From positions 1,984,001-2,048,000 of the forward strand of contig JAJUBI010000002.1 of NCBI GenBank assembly GCA_022419385.1: DNA of 64,000 bases, given 5' to 3'. The notes under the pieces were generated by a model. The model was given only the letters and a program-made list of their open reading frames with translations, did not search any database and had not been told where the DNA came from. The DNA is from Paraconiothyrium sp. Pb-2020. Taxonomy: Eukaryota; Ascomycota; Dothideomycetes; Pleosporales; Didymosphaeriaceae. Both the position numbers and the translations under genes were made by a program. Shown piece after piece: positions 1-11,270 of this stretch. Each line of letters starts with the position of its first letter. The first letter of the stretch is position 1.

Positions 1-770
1 ACATTGCCGGTACATACACGACGCAAGGTGGCCGCCACATGGTCCTCGATCCTACATTCGAGCTTCTGCGAGACTCGAAATCGAACTCTGATGCGTCGCG
101 AGAGGGTGTACGGGCCGAGCTGCACGGAGGTCGCTACCCGTTCGAGTCCAAAACAACAGGAATCGACCAGCGTGCTATCATTGAATTCGTATGCGATCCG
201 GAACGTGAAGGCGACGAGGGCGCCGAAAAGGATACCAACGAGCGTGCGGAGGAGCCCAAGGAAGACGAGGGCACAGACAAGGGCGATGACGGCGACAAGA
301 AGAAAGAAAAAAGGCTGAACCGGCGAGACGGAGAGAAGGGCAAGTGTGAAGACAGCGACGCTAGTCTGCGCTTCTGCGGATACGAAGAGGAGAAGGCCGA
401 GAAGGAGAAGCAGGTGAAGACGCTGCGGCTGGAATGGCGGACAAAGTATGCGTGTGAGAATGCGCCTCCGCCGGATGGCGGGAAGGGCTGGGGCTTTTTC
501 ACCTGGTTCATCATCATGTGAGTCGCTCGTGTCAGCTCTTGACTGAGGTATGCATATACTAACATAGGTAATAGCCTCTTCCTCGCCACCGCCGCATACC
601 TCATCTTTGGCTCTTGGCTCAATTACAACCGCTATGGCGCCCGCGGTTGGGACCTTCTTCCCCATGGCGACACTATCCGCGACATCCCGTACATAGTGAA
701 GGATTTGGGACGCAAGGTCGTGGATGCGGTGCAAAGCCCGGGCAGCAGGGGTGGGTACAGTGCTGTCTAA
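1..770 (+). CDS. ATG27: Autophagy-related protein 27 (3' part)
   Basis: Exons are <1..517 and 575..770, joined by a 57-bp intron (GTGAGT...AATAG) that splits an Ile codon. The 5' end lies outside the window; the reading frame is already open at base 3. The visible protein has a lumenal part with a family-typical KYPF/RYPF-like stretch and IIEFVCDPE, then a long acidic-basic linker (EGDEGAEKD..., KKKEKR) of low complexity, then a single membrane helix starting FFTWFIII and continuing into LFLATAAYLIFGSWLNYNRY. The cytosolic tail contains WDLLPHGDTIRDIPY and ends GGYSAV. Atg27 is a type I membrane protein cycling between Golgi, vacuole and Atg9 vesicles and is needed for autophagosome formation; the mannose-6-phosphate-receptor-like lumenal fold and the YSAV sorting tail are family knowledge. 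Identification rests on the C-terminal half, which is highly characteristic. Confidence 0.9.
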
Positions 771-1886
771 ATTCCATATTGGGCAAACGTTGCGCATGAG
801 GAGGTTAGCGATATTGTAAACGATACATTGTAGAGGGCGTTTGGGCCTCGGTCAATCAGGTTGCATAGGGCGTCCGATCGTAGAAGAGTTGACAACCAGC
901 CATAAATGATCACGGAGCGCTTTCCTTGTAGGACGTCAAGATCGGGGAGCATAGCGTCAACCTTGTAGTCCGTGGACTCGACATCTCTGTATTTACCTAG
1001 GAAATATTGTTACATACCCCTGTTTCAATGCTTTGATATTCAACCATTGCTGGCCAGCTCGATCAAAGAAATGTATGTATCTCTTACACTCGTCTAGCTT
1101 CGTGAGTCTTCTAGATACAGTTACTACTACGACTCGTGCGCTTGAGCTCTGGAGAAAAGCTCTCGTTCAGCGACACACGCTCGAGCTCTTTGTGTCATGA
1201 GTGTGGCGAGCTGAAGAGATAGATGGTTTGAAGCGATTTAGTCGGGCAGTGGACAAATAAGATTCATATTCACGTCCAGTGATGGGGCGTGGAAGCTGGA
1301 GGCCCAAGGTGGTTTATCGAGCCGCGATGTGTCTAGAAATACTGACTGGGCTTTGATACGATGTCCGAAGCTTGGGCGCTGCTGGACATTAAAAAAACCC
1401 AACTGGTCCAGAGGTGTTCTTGGACGCTTAGGGATTCGAAGAAGCATACTCATCTCCGGAGGCGGAGAGCAACTAGGACATTTCTGCATGTCTGCCCCGT
1501 CTCAGGCTCAAGTCAATCAAACGAACTTGATTGCATTTCTAGCAAACCACACCGGGTATCGTTGCGGTGAACCGACTAAGCCGACGAACGATATATACTA
1601 GTTACAGACCCATGGCACACCACGAAAGAGACCAACGAAGACGATTGAGTAGGAAATGAAGGGCTTGAAGATGACTATCAACACCATACCAATATGAAGA
1701 TCGCTCAGTCAAATTACTGCACGCCCCGGCCACAATGCCAATCAGGAAAGTCTGGCTCTCGTCCTTTTTCTTCCACGCATCCAGCACCTTTTCGTCTCAA
1801 CACTAGACCAAGGCAAGCCCCACAGCAGCTAGCGAGGGGCCTCTGTTATGTACCATCGACGTGGTACAATTGCGCATCACGTGAGT
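771..1886. other. Intergenic, no gene seen
   Basis: About 1.1 kb between the convergent ends of ATG27 and the DUF1774 gene. Only short overlapping reading frames occur (for example near 1329-1601), with no family motif and no credible splice structure. Probably the two 3' untranslated regions plus spacer. Confidence 0.5.
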
Positions 1887-3036
1887 TTATTCACGTGCCT
1901 CACGAGGCACATCCGGCCCATCTCTTAGCAAGGGGGCGCGTTCACGATCCTCAGAAACCACCTCGCCGCCCTCGAACGGCGTCCTACCACTCGACACACC
2001 AAGACTCAGGATGAACAGCAGTGCGCCAATAGTGAAAGCGAAGATCCACTGCAGCTGGAAGATGGGGATCTTGGTCAGAAATTGGCCGACACCAGTGGCT
2101 GTTTGTTGTTAGTGACTAATTCGATATGACACACTGCATAACCGCACTAGGCTGGGTGTCACGCGGGGAATGGAAGACTTACAGAAAGCCAAGTATGACA
2201 GCGCAAACCCGATGGTGTAGTCTTTGAATGCTACTAAGAAGAAGCTTCCATACGCCAATATCCCCCAAATGAAGATGTTCCCAACGATTCTCGCCGGTAG
2301 GGCATCGGTATGCGGTACCGCCCTCGCGCCAACCCAATATAGCGCAACGAAATTCCACGCCAGCGGGCCCGCCACCGTGCCAATGTGGATGGGGCGTGGC
2401 GTCGTAGAGTGTCGGAAGTAGGCGAAGCTCAAGTTGAAGAAATTGATGATGATGAAGAGTTCTGCGAGCCAGAAGTGACTGCGTACCCAGAGGTGCAAGA
2501 AGCCGAAGAGGAGGAGGTTGGATGCGATGTAGTGGGAGCCGATGTTTGCGGCGGCGTTGACGTAGACGGGGTCGCTGGAGTACAGCGACCAGGCGTAGAT
2601 GAGCTGTAACAGCAGAATGACGATCCTAGGTCATATCATTAACGGAATTCCTATACGTGAGCCGAGGGCAAAGCGCCAATACCAGTAGATGGAGGTCATA
2701 ATGCTATTTTGTGCAAATGGTGTAGCCTTGTTGTTTCCCCATATCGTATGCCACGGATGATGACCTTCATGGGGGGTTCTGAAGGTGTAGTAAATGGCAG
2801 TGATGACAAAGATGATATAGGTGACAAGTGTAGTGATGCGGTGGAGTATGAGTTCTCGAGACGAGAACTCCTCGCGGCGGGAGAAAGGGTTCACTGCTTT
2901 GATTCTGTCAGCCACGAATACCTCGGTGGTCTGGTCAGGCTCTCAAGGCGGCAGTGTTTGCACGGGAATGCAGTGTACGTGGGAGGGCGTACTCACAGCG
3001 AGAGCCGCTCGACGCAGCACCGTTCTGGTCAGCCAT
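1887..3036 (-). CDS. DUF1774 multi-pass membrane protein
   Basis: Four exons on the minus strand: 3036..2997, 2893..2683, 2625..2183 and 2098..1887, giving 301 residues; the exon sum is a multiple of three and every junction restores a smooth sequence. Start is MADQNGAASSGSR, then LNPFSRREEF. At least six hydrophobic stretches follow, including TLVTYIIFVITAIYY, WIVILLLQLIYAW, FWLAELFIIINFFNLSFAYF, a segment after ARIVGNIFIWGILAYG, and IFQLQWIFAFTIGALLFILS. The tail is charged and cytosolic-looking. The sequence looks like the fungal family Pfam calls DUF1774, whose function is unknown. Intron 2 (2626..2682) uses donor GTATTG; a nearer donor would give an implausible 31-bp intron. The gene ends towards ATG27. 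Confidence 0.8.
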
Positions 3037-3621
3037 TGTATTCTCGAGTGTCAGGCCTCGTGCACAAGGTACCTGGAGTTGGTCAAGTTAGACGTCGGGT
3101 GTTGCGTCTTATTAAAGCGGCCGCGTACTGCAAACAGGGTATATTTAACGGTACGTCATTCGTACCCTGCAGTAGCAGAAACGCTATGCGGGCCCAGGGT
3201 CAAGCTCCGAACAGCGAAAGCCCCGCACGTCGCGCCATCCTGCACCACGCACTGCACGCCCCATGACAGCAACCAGACTCACCCACTGGCCAATGCCGGA
3301 AACCACATGCACACCTTGTGACAGCCCGCAGATGCGGGCAGCTCTGTCTTCGGCGCTGCTTCCGCAAGGCTGTTCGAGGAGGCGATGGCGTCTCTACGGG
3401 CTTCTGCGACGACATGAGTTGGAGGTACATTCACTGGCTTGACATCGGTGCTCATTGTTTCGTGGAAGCTATCCTGCTCACGAGAACATGCGAGGCCGAA
3501 TCAGCGCGCGGCCAAGGAGGTATCAAGGCGCCCGTCTTACCCCTCGTATTCGCTATACCGGATCGTGATCTACACCTTTGTACATACCAGACCGCCCCGC
3601 CACTCGGCTCGCATCCGTCCA
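3037..3621. other. Intergenic, upstream of DUF1774 gene
   Basis: About 585 bp holding the promoter side of the DUF1774 gene and the 3' flank of the AP-1 beta gene. Open frames here have no recognisable motif. Confidence 0.5.
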
Positions 3622-6049
3622 TTACAGCAGTAGATCCTGATTCCCATCTGCACCAACAGGGCTCATCACAGCTGCCTGGGGCATGTTTTGATTGACCACC
3701 CACCCGCCTCCAAGCGAACCCTGCTCCGCCACAATGGGACTTCCACCGAACGTACTTTGCCTACCTACTCCCGCAAAGTAAAGGTCCGCCTCATGTGCTG
3801 CAGCTTCAAGTCCGCTACCGTTGGTGGGACTGAACGAGCCATTGCCGTTGGTACTTGAAGTGTCCAGACGACTCCGCTCGGCTGCTGCGCGTTCTCGCGC
3901 TTGCTGTGCAGCCTTGGCCGTAGGCAGTTCGTGCCGCTGCAATGCAGGTGAATCCTGCAGTCTCCTTGGCCGCGCAGACCGAAACACTTGGTTCACCGGT
4001 TTGAGGTAGACGGTGGCGAGGGTACCGACGTTTAGGCACATCTCCTCCAGCGTCCCCGGGTCCAGCTTCTCTGACTCTTCGGCTGTGATTGCCGGTTTCT
4101 CGCCCATGACGATCTTCTTGGCTTCTTCTGGAGCAGAAGAGAGCAGGCGCCAGTACATGTAGCCTCGGTCACGTAGGTCGGGATTGTCCGTCTCCTCGGT
4201 AGCCCACTTGAGCACCCTGGGGACCAGCTGCGAACCGCGCGTAGGCCGCTGAATGAACAGCTTGACCGTCGCTGTGAGCAGTGCTAGTTGCACCTCGTGT
4301 GTTTCTTCGCTGAATGAATCGAGAAAGTCTTCCAGCAACACATCGCTATCTTCTATCCGGTCGGCGTACTGGCCAATGACCCAAATCATGGCAGCTTTGG
4401 CTTCTGGCTCGTCTAGGGAGTCGAGGTTCTCGCACAGGGTGGAAATGATCGACTCGTACTGGTTGGGGTATTTCCGGAAAATGTTGCGGATGACTACTGT
4501 GGCCTCTTGGACAATGTACGACACCTTTGTACTGACTAGTGTGAGAAGTGTCGATATGCATAGTTGACTGGCCGGTGGTATCTTGATGGCTAGTTTCCCG
4601 ATTGCTCTAACTGACTTGCGCACAAAATCGACGTCGATTTCGGTGGCGTACCTGCATAGCGGTTAGCAGATGTTACTGTATTCAGTCCGAAACGAACGTA
4701 CTCAGACAGCTCCGTCAAGACCTCCTTGATATTCTTCTCTGTTGCGAGCATGAAGATGAGCTCCAACTTTGTGACTTTGACGTATATAGGGTCGTTGTAT
4801 TTACAGAAGAAGACGCGGATATCGTTGCGCAACACTTCCGGCCGCCGTTGCAGAATGAGAAGAGCGTTCCGTAGGGCAAGGTATTGGATCTCAGGTCCTT
4901 TCGAAAGAAGCGTGACAAGCGGTGGCGAAAGCTTGTTACATAAAGATGTGATTACCTTGTGGTCTGAGATATAGTTCAGAAGGTATAATATGACGCGGAT
5001 GCAAGTCAAGACAACAGCAGAGTTTGAATGTGAAAGCCGTGGTGCTATGCGCTCAGCAAGAATTGCTGCTTCCTGCGTGTCTTGTGGAACGTAGTTCATC
5101 AAGGCTTCGAGAATGTATGTTTGACCCCATTCTGAGCACTGATGCAGAATTTGAACAATCTTGGAGGCACTCGCATAGTCGATGGTTAGCTTTATGGTTT
5201 CCGATCGCTCCCATATGTCCATCAATGAGGCCAAGGCACAGGACACGACGGTGGGGTTCTCGTCTCGCAGCATAGCATTCAGCTTATCGATGAGGTCCGA
5301 GGATTCGACCATAGCCTTGTCGTGGTCGTAAAGCTTTGCGACGCAGATGGCGGCGGTTTTGCGTACGTAGGGGTCGTTATCACGAAGGAGGCTCTTGAGA
5401 TGCGGTACGGTCGCTTCGACGTATTCGCGGACGTGGATGTAGGACATGGTTCGGAGCGCCAGCGACCGCACGAGTGGGTTGTTGTCGTGCATGTCTTCCT
5501 GTATTATAGGCAGAGCTTTCAGGGCAATGTCTGGTTTTATCCTCGCATAGTTGACTAGATACAAGAAGCACCTGTCAAGTCAGCCCGCGCCCAACGAACA
5601 TGGCAACTGTTGACCCACATCTTCTTGATCTCCAAGCTCGGTATGTGCATGCAGCCCACGATATCAGGAAAGAGAGCTACCATATCGTTGTTGCTCATGG
5701 TCATATTCGCTACAATTTTCTTGAGGGCGGTCTTCTTCGCGGTGAAATTCTTGTCCTTCTTGCCGCCACTGTTGAGCTCCAGACGTAGCTCAGCTACTTT
5801 GCCCTGTGGTGTACGAGCGTACTGTAAGCGTGCGCTCTCAAATGCGTAGGGGAGGAACATGATGACGGCATGATAGGGATCGTGAAGAGAGACGGGCAGA
5901 GCTGTCGCGGCTGAAGTGACCACTGTAGAAAGCGAATACAAACAAGGGAGAGTATGACAAGGCGTATGTCGTGGGTGGTGCAGATGGTGACGACAAGGGA
6001 CGAAGCTTACCCTCGCGAAGAGCTTCGCATCCTGGCCTCCGGCGCTCAT
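3622..6049 (-). CDS. apl2: AP-1 complex subunit beta (beta-adaptin)
   Basis: Exons 6049..6011, 5803..5619, 5571..4702 and 4651..3622; 707 residues. Begins MSAGGQDAKLFAR, then GKVAELRLELNSGGKKDK. The trunk is the HEAT/ARM solenoid of large adaptins, with hallmark stretches KKTALKKIVANMTMSNND, VGCMHIPSLEIKKMCFLYL, DNNPLVRSLALRTMSYI, LRDNDPYVRKTAAICVAKL and VQEATVVIRNIFRKYPNQY. After about residue 590 comes a disordered hinge rich in Ser, Asn and Ala, and the protein stops at NQDLLL without the C-terminal ear domain of animal beta adaptins, as usual for fungal AP-1 beta; the final Leu run may serve as a clathrin-box-like motif (inference). AP-1 links clathrin to cargo at the trans-Golgi network and endosomes. 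Intron 1 (207 bp) is long for this window. AP-2 beta is the main alternative; the ending and length favour AP-1. Confidence 0.93.
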
Positions 6050-6436
6050 GGTGGCTGTTATCTCGGGTCCACTAGGCGTGCTGTCACTCTATGCATGTGC
6101 CCAGCTGTAGCACGATACAGGCAGCTCCCCCTCTCCCTGACCGTCTTAGCCCCTCCTGGACTACGTCGAAGGAGCGGATGGGTGGACGTGGCGCCTCAGG
6201 CCGCGAGAAAAGTATGGCGCATGCCGGGCCGCTTATGGCGTGGTTCCGAGGGACTCTTGAAAGAATTCGACGCTGTCGAGTGGGAATTGAACATTCTAAG
6301 ACATTCACAGGCCATCATTGCGGAAGGCGGAAGGCACGTGCTTGCCAAGGCCGGGGGTGTGGGCCCGCGACTTCCACGACCACCGACCATCCCACTACAT
6401 CGCATTCTCAGCTTAAGGAGCCTGATACAACCCGAC
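6050..6436. promoter_or_regulatory. Divergent promoter between apl2 and EMC4
   Basis: The 387 bp separating two divergent start codons must carry both promoters. No specific factor site is claimed. An upstream in-frame extension of the EMC4 reading frame runs through this stretch, but it overlaps the apl2 start and lacks family sequence. Confidence 0.5.
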
Positions 6437-7043
6437 ATGTCCATACAGCCTCCACCACCCCCGCAATGGGTGCTGGACCTAAACACGTCGCCAATCACCA
6501 AGTCAAAGACGAACATTGCAGACCCGCCAGGCTACACGGCGTCTCTCACCCGCAGGGACCGAGCTGCTGCGTCGAAGCAGTCCGTGCGGAAACAACCGAC
6601 ATCAGAGGAAATGGACACGCTCAAGATGAAAAAAGCATGGGAGGTCGCCATTGCTCCTGCTAAGCAGCTACCCATGAACGCCATTGGTATGGCTATTCCC
6701 TGCCCACTGCACTTGCTTCATGAGCTGACTTCTGCCAGGCATGTATATGACGGGCAACACGCTCCAGATTTTCTCCATATTCATGGTCTTCACCCTGTTC
6801 AAGACGCCTCTCATTGCCGCGTTGAATTTACAGAAGACATTCGCTCCGTTTGAAACACCCGGAACCTCGTCCCGTCTCATCATTGTCAAAATTGTATATT
6901 TGCTCACGAATGCACTGATGCTGGGCTTGGGCATATGGAAGGTGAATGCCATGGGCCTACTACCGACCACACGATCAGACTGGCTGGCATGGGAAGCGGA
7001 GCGGTCATGGTCAGAGATGGCAGTGCCTAGGGAATGGCTGTGA
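6437..7043 (+). CDS. EMC4: ER membrane protein complex subunit 4
   Basis: Two exons, 6437..6686 and 6739..7043, encode 184 residues, the usual size for EMC4. The N-terminus MSIQPPPPPQWVLDLN is cytosolic and Pro-rich; then comes a charged helix, the family signature MNAIGMYMTGNTLQIFSI spanning the splice junction, and two hydrophobic segments (IFSIFMVFTLFKTPLIAAL and IVYLLTNALMLGLGIWKV). The C-terminus carries the WLAWE motif seen in EMC4 proteins. The EMC inserts tail-anchored and multi-pass proteins into the ER membrane. The start was chosen because upstream sequence in the same frame lies within the apl2 promoter and looks non-coding. The gene converges on the pseudokinase gene, 160 bp away. 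Confidence 0.92.
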
Positions 7044-7204
7044 GGTGGGTTTTGCATGGCAGGCGCTCACGTCGGAATGCATATAATGGTGCATAATGTC
7101 AGTATTGCAGTCTAGGGCCTTGTACACAGTCTAATCGACATAAGCAAGGTCAAACATGCCGCTACTTCAGCAACCAATCCCTTTGCGCTATTCATACTTG
7201 ATAT

Positions 7205-8580
7205 TCATCTCCTTCGATCGCTCAAGATTAGGTTCGCGAACTTCTCCCTCCGCAAATCGAACTTGATCACCAGAAGCCCGTGCTTCTCGGTGTCACGGTG
7301 CCTCGCCTGCCTCTTGCGCAATGCTACAGGCGTTCTCCTCGTTCTATCCCATCGCTTGAACTTTTCCGAGTTCGGCCCAAGCGTCAACACCAGCGTCGGT
7401 CTTGTAGCTTTCTTGAGCTCCTCTGTAATTAGGGGATCATACGCGGCACTCTTGATCCACATCGGACAATCCTCTGGGCCCTTCGCCCTTTCAGGGACTG
7501 CAATTTTCTTCCACTGTTGCAGATCACCCAGACTAAGTGCCCTTCCTGCTGCATGCGCTTCGGCCAGAGCTTTGAGCGCGGCAGCGAGTTGCATGAGAGA
7601 GTCAGACGACTGTGTGCCCATAAAGCTGAAGCGCATTAGCAGACCGGCGTCGCTCCACTGTGTGATCACATTATTGTATATGATCTTCGCCATCTTCTCC
7701 ACATCCTCACTCTTTTTATTGTCAAAGAGGTCTAGGTCCGCGGCGTGGAATCCGGTCAGTACGACATCGGGCCAATCGTTGTAGCTCTGCCCGCCTAGCG
7801 ATGAGCACTGGAGCATAATATTCGCGCCGCTCACAGCACCATGGGAAATCTCAGCTCCATGGACGAATTCCAATGCCGACATAATGCTGAAGAAGATGTG
7901 CCACACGAAGTAGGTAGGTATACGGTTCGTGTTAAGGCAAGCCTGTCCAAAGGCGTCGAGGGTTTTTCCAAATATCGGGCGCAGGGCAACCCAGCTCGAT
8001 ATCGGTGTCCACGATATCACCTCATGAACAATCCAGGCGCCGACGAATGCCTCACTGCGCTCGAGGCCATGCAACATCCTCAAAATTTCAGACTCGTTCT
8101 TTAAAGTGGCGATCCGATCATGCATCTTGACCACTACAAGCTTCGTCAGAGCTTTGTGGCGTACGTTTCCGGTGGATGATTCAATTACGGGTACATGGCC
8201 GCTGGAATATTCGCTGAATTGGTCATCGGTACGCGTATCAACGGGGAGCTCCTGCTGCTCCTCGAACGTGGGTTGGCCATCGTCTAGAGATTGCGACGCC
8301 TCGAGATCTGCTGTCACGATGTTCTCCATGTGGCGCGGCAGACAAAGCCATTCTCCGCTGGTCGCCGTCTTGAGCGAACCTTGGACTATGCGGAACTCGG
8401 CGGGTGGGGGTACAAGATCGTACGTCTCAGCGGCGCGAGACAGCGATCGACGTTTCCGCTCACCTTATCTTTTCAGTATGGGCAATCACGGTCGCTTGCC
8501 AGAAAATGGAAAAAGGAAAACACGGGCAGGGCAAAGGGAGAGGGGGGATTAATACTTACCACAATGATCAAGTCCGTCAT
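7205..8580 (-). CDS. Protein-kinase-fold pseudokinase
   Basis: The main exon is 8458..7205; a 21-nt first exon 8580..8560 (MTDLIIV) is proposed, followed by a 101-bp intron with a clear GTAAGT donor but an unusual GAG acceptor, so the N-terminus is uncertain. Total 424 residues. The kinase fold is visible: a VAIK-like strand LTKLVVVKMH with the Lys near 118, an alpha-C-like helix LKNESEILRML, then ISHGAVSGANIML where the catalytic loop belongs, and VVLTGFHAADLDLF where DFG belongs. Both catalytic Asp residues are replaced (HRD to HGA, DFG to GFH), so phosphotransfer is unlikely while the ATP-site Lys and loop Asn remain. The N-terminus is basic (RKRRSLSRAA) and the C-terminus is Arg/Lys-rich (RRTPVALRKRQARHRD), suggesting nucleic-acid or nuclear association (inference). 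I do not recognise a named family. Confidence 0.72.
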
Positions 8581-9449
8581 GGTGATGGGCGTGGAGATCG
8601 TTGGCGAGGGTGCCGGCGAAACTATCGGCGAGGGTGTGCGGCGAGATCTGCCCTGGAGACAATTTCTGAAGTTAATAGGCGCTGCGTAGCGAGGAAGTTG
8701 ATCATATGAAATGGATCTGTGCGCTTTCCTGATTTACCGGTGAAGTGATAAAAGCTCGTTGGCACGGGGAAACCGAGCCAGGTGTGAGTCAGGAACCGCG
8801 CGTGAAAGCCTGGTGCCGCCCATCTTCTGACAAGTAGCATTTCTTGCTGAAATACAGGTATTAGTGTTTGTTTGTACTGTCACAAGACGCGGAGGGGATG
8901 TTGTATACAGCTTGAGACTTGTAGCCCCGGGGTGGGACATTGCGATGATTTGCCGAAGAGGCACTTGTAACGACTCATGAAAGAATAAGAAACTGCCATA
9001 ATGACATGCAAACGCACGGAAATAGAGGGTGCAATGAAACTGAATTTGGCAGCTACACTTGAGATGGCGAAGGCAGATGTTCCAGTAGATGAGACTTGTT
9101 TTCAGATGAGATAACAATATGATGACAGTGTTCACGTTCATGGCGCTTGTATGCGAATACTAGAACACTTATTGCAAAAGGAGGCTGTGAAATAAGAGCG
9201 ACCTAAAGGATGTTTTCTCTGCCGAATCAGTGATTGTATACCTTGATGAATTCGTTCGCGGTTGTTGAGGACGTCTTAAAGAGGCATAGTGCCGATCTGC
9301 CGGCCCGAAATAGAGACGGCAGGAACGCTCGGGCCTCTATCCCTGTCAGCCTTCACTTTTCGGTGCAGCCTCGATTCCTTAACCCACTACTGCATTTTGA
9401 TATTTTTTGGAGACTTACATTCTTTCGCAATCCGATGATATAGATATAG
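8581..9449. other. Divergent intergenic region
   Basis: About 870 bp between the pseudokinase and LCCL genes, carrying both promoters. A 135-codon minus-strand frame at 8734-9141 has no family motif and is not called. Confidence 0.5.
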
Positions 9450-11270
9450 ATGGTTCTTGTCGCACAAAATGCCGATTCGGCGGATCAAGATGACATGGCG
9501 GAAATCGATACGGACGAGGAAGCTCAGCTACTTCAGAGGCAAGAGCTAGAATTCGAAGACAATGATTCTGCTGCTGCTGGCTTTCAGCGACGACAGAGGT
9601 CCGGTTTACTGGGTCGTTTGAAGGGTCCCGATCCACCGAGTATCCAAACCGTCAGCCCTTTCTTTGCTAAAGTTCAAGAATTTCTACCAGCTTGGTTAGG
9701 GCGATGCTTACCTGGACGTAGACAACGGGCCTTCCTTCTGGGCGGGGTCCTTTTCGTATGGCTCATCGCTTTCGTCATTTCTTTGAGCGCACAACTTCCC
9801 ATCAAAGATGATTCGGGTAGAGCAGTCACCAACCTAGACTGCGTCGATGCGCTATGGAAACCCAAGAACGAGTGCGGTATAGGTGGTATTGACTGTCATC
9901 CCTTCAGCAACACTTCTTTCCCTTTCAAGTGCCCAGCTAAATGCGCTGGTGTCAAAGTCCTGAATCCTCGCGCCGTTGGGCCTCTGGACGTAAACTATCG
10001 TTCGTTGGTAGTTGGTAATAATCCATACCGCGGCGATTCCTTCATCTGTGCTTCAGCTATTCATGCTGGTGTCGTCGGTGACAAGGGCGGATGCGGGCGA
10101 GTCACTCTGTTGGGCCGCCATGACAACTACACCAGCCGGAAAAGACACGGCATTGAGTCTATACCGTTCGATTCGTACTTTCCCCTGGCCTTCGCTGTTA
10201 CATCTGATCCAGATACCAAATGCCCCTCGGACCCACGAAACACGTTGTTATACTTGGATGGCTCCGTCACCGCGTTGCTCTCGATCTTTACAACGACACC
10301 CGCCGTCTTCTTCCCAATCTTCACCATCATCTTCGCGCACGTAGCGTTCGGTTCTGACCCTCCTTCGGCTTCATATCACAACACCACCGTTCTTCCTGAC
10401 CACATCTCCATGTTCGCCAAACGCTTGCTCCCTGCATTGTTTTGCGCTATTTTCATGTACCGCACGACTGTCAGACGTACGCTGCACGGCCTCACTGCAC
10501 ACGTGGAGAAGACTGTGTTGTGGCTTGGAGGGTTCTTCTTTGGTGCCTTGTCCAACTACACCTTCGACTGGATCCCGATCCAACGCCTTACGGCCCACGA
10601 TCTCGAGCAACAACCAGGGGCCAAAGTTGCTTTGGCCGCGATTCTCGTGGTCTTAGTCGCGATTGTCGCAGGTCAAATTTATTACTTCTGGCTCGAGGGA
10701 CGCCTGCTGCGATACTTGGCCTTGTACGGAATCCTTATATTTGGCATTCTCATATGCTTAGTCATACCCGGGGTCTCACTGCGCATACATCACTACATCA
10801 TCGGTCTGCTACTTCTACCGGGCACGAGCCTACAAACACGGCCATCGTTGGTGTACCAAGGCATACTGCTTGGGCTCTTTGTCAACGGTATCGCACGCTG
10901 GGACTTCGACTCTGTCCTTCAGACGACGGCCGATCTTCGAGGGGATGGCAAATTCGATTCCGCACAGCCTAAATTGCTAGAGCCAATCGTATCTAGCACC
11001 GCCCAAGGTTTCATGACTAGTTTCCGATGGGCAACGCCGCCGGGCACAGTCGATGGAGTCAGCGTCCTTGTCAACGATGTGGAGAAGGCTCGGAAGTTCT
11101 ACAGCGACGATGCTGACGGTGCCGAGGGCTTCTCCTGGGAACGGCCAGTGGAGGAGCAGCTAAATGAGTACTTTCGCTTTGGATATGTAAGAGGAGGTCG
11201 AGCGTTGGACTACACCGCGGCGGGAACGTTGTTTGGCAATGGAACCTGGAGCGGGCCGGAGCGCGGATAG
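9450..11270 (+). CDS. LCCL-domain multi-pass membrane protein
   Basis: One uninterrupted frame of 606 residues. An acidic, Gln-rich cytosolic N-terminus (about 1-90) is followed by a membrane helix at about 94-114 (RAFLLGGVLFVWLIAFVIS). A Cys-rich extracytosolic section begins at LDCVDALWKPKNECGIGG (Cys 131, 142, 149, 161, 165) and leads into the LCCL domain, with the tell-tale YRGDSFICASAIHAGVV and GGCGRVTL. Several more hydrophobic segments follow, then a short hydrophilic tail. Fungal proteins of this architecture are common and poorly characterised; LCCL domains elsewhere are thought to bind extracellular ligands. An internal Met 16 (MAEIDTDEEAQLL) is a possible alternative start. Confidence 0.88.
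   Translation: MVLVAQNADSADQDDMAEIDTDEEAQLLQRQELEFEDNDSAAAGFQRRQRSGLLGRLKGPDPPSIQTVSPFFAKVQEFLPAWLGRCLPGRRQRAFLLGGVLFVWLIAFVISLSAQLPIKDDSGRAVTNLDCVDALWKPKNECGIGGIDCHPFSNTSFPFKCPAKCAGVKVLNPRAVGPLDVNYRSLVVGNNPYRGDSFICASAIHAGVVGDKGGCGRVTLLGRHDNYTSRKRHGIESIPFDSYFPLAFAVTSDPDTKCPSDPRNTLLYLDGSVTALLSIFTTTPAVFFPIFTIIFAHVAFGSDPPSASYHNTTVLPDHISMFAKRLLPALFCAIFMYRTTVRRTLHGLTAHVEKTVLWLGGFFFGALSNYTFDWIPIQRLTAHDLEQQPGAKVALAAILVVLVAIVAGQIYYFWLEGRLLRYLALYGILIFGILICLVIPGVSLRIHHYIIGLLLLPGTSLQTRPSLVYQGILLGLFVNGIARWDFDSVLQTTADLRGDGKFDSAQPKLLEPIVSSTAQGFMTSFRWATPPGTVDGVSVLVNDVEKARKFYSDDADGAEGFSWERPVEEQLNEYFRFGYVRGGRALDYTAAGTLFGNGTWSGPERG

Noticed and set aside
5954..6436. Long upstream extension of the EMC4 frame
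   Set aside because: It overlaps the apl2 first exon on the other strand and carries no EMC4-like sequence; the family start is at 6437.
8734..9141. 135-codon minus-strand frame between the pseudokinase and LCCL genes
   Set aside because: No motif, no splice partner, lies in a divergent promoter region.
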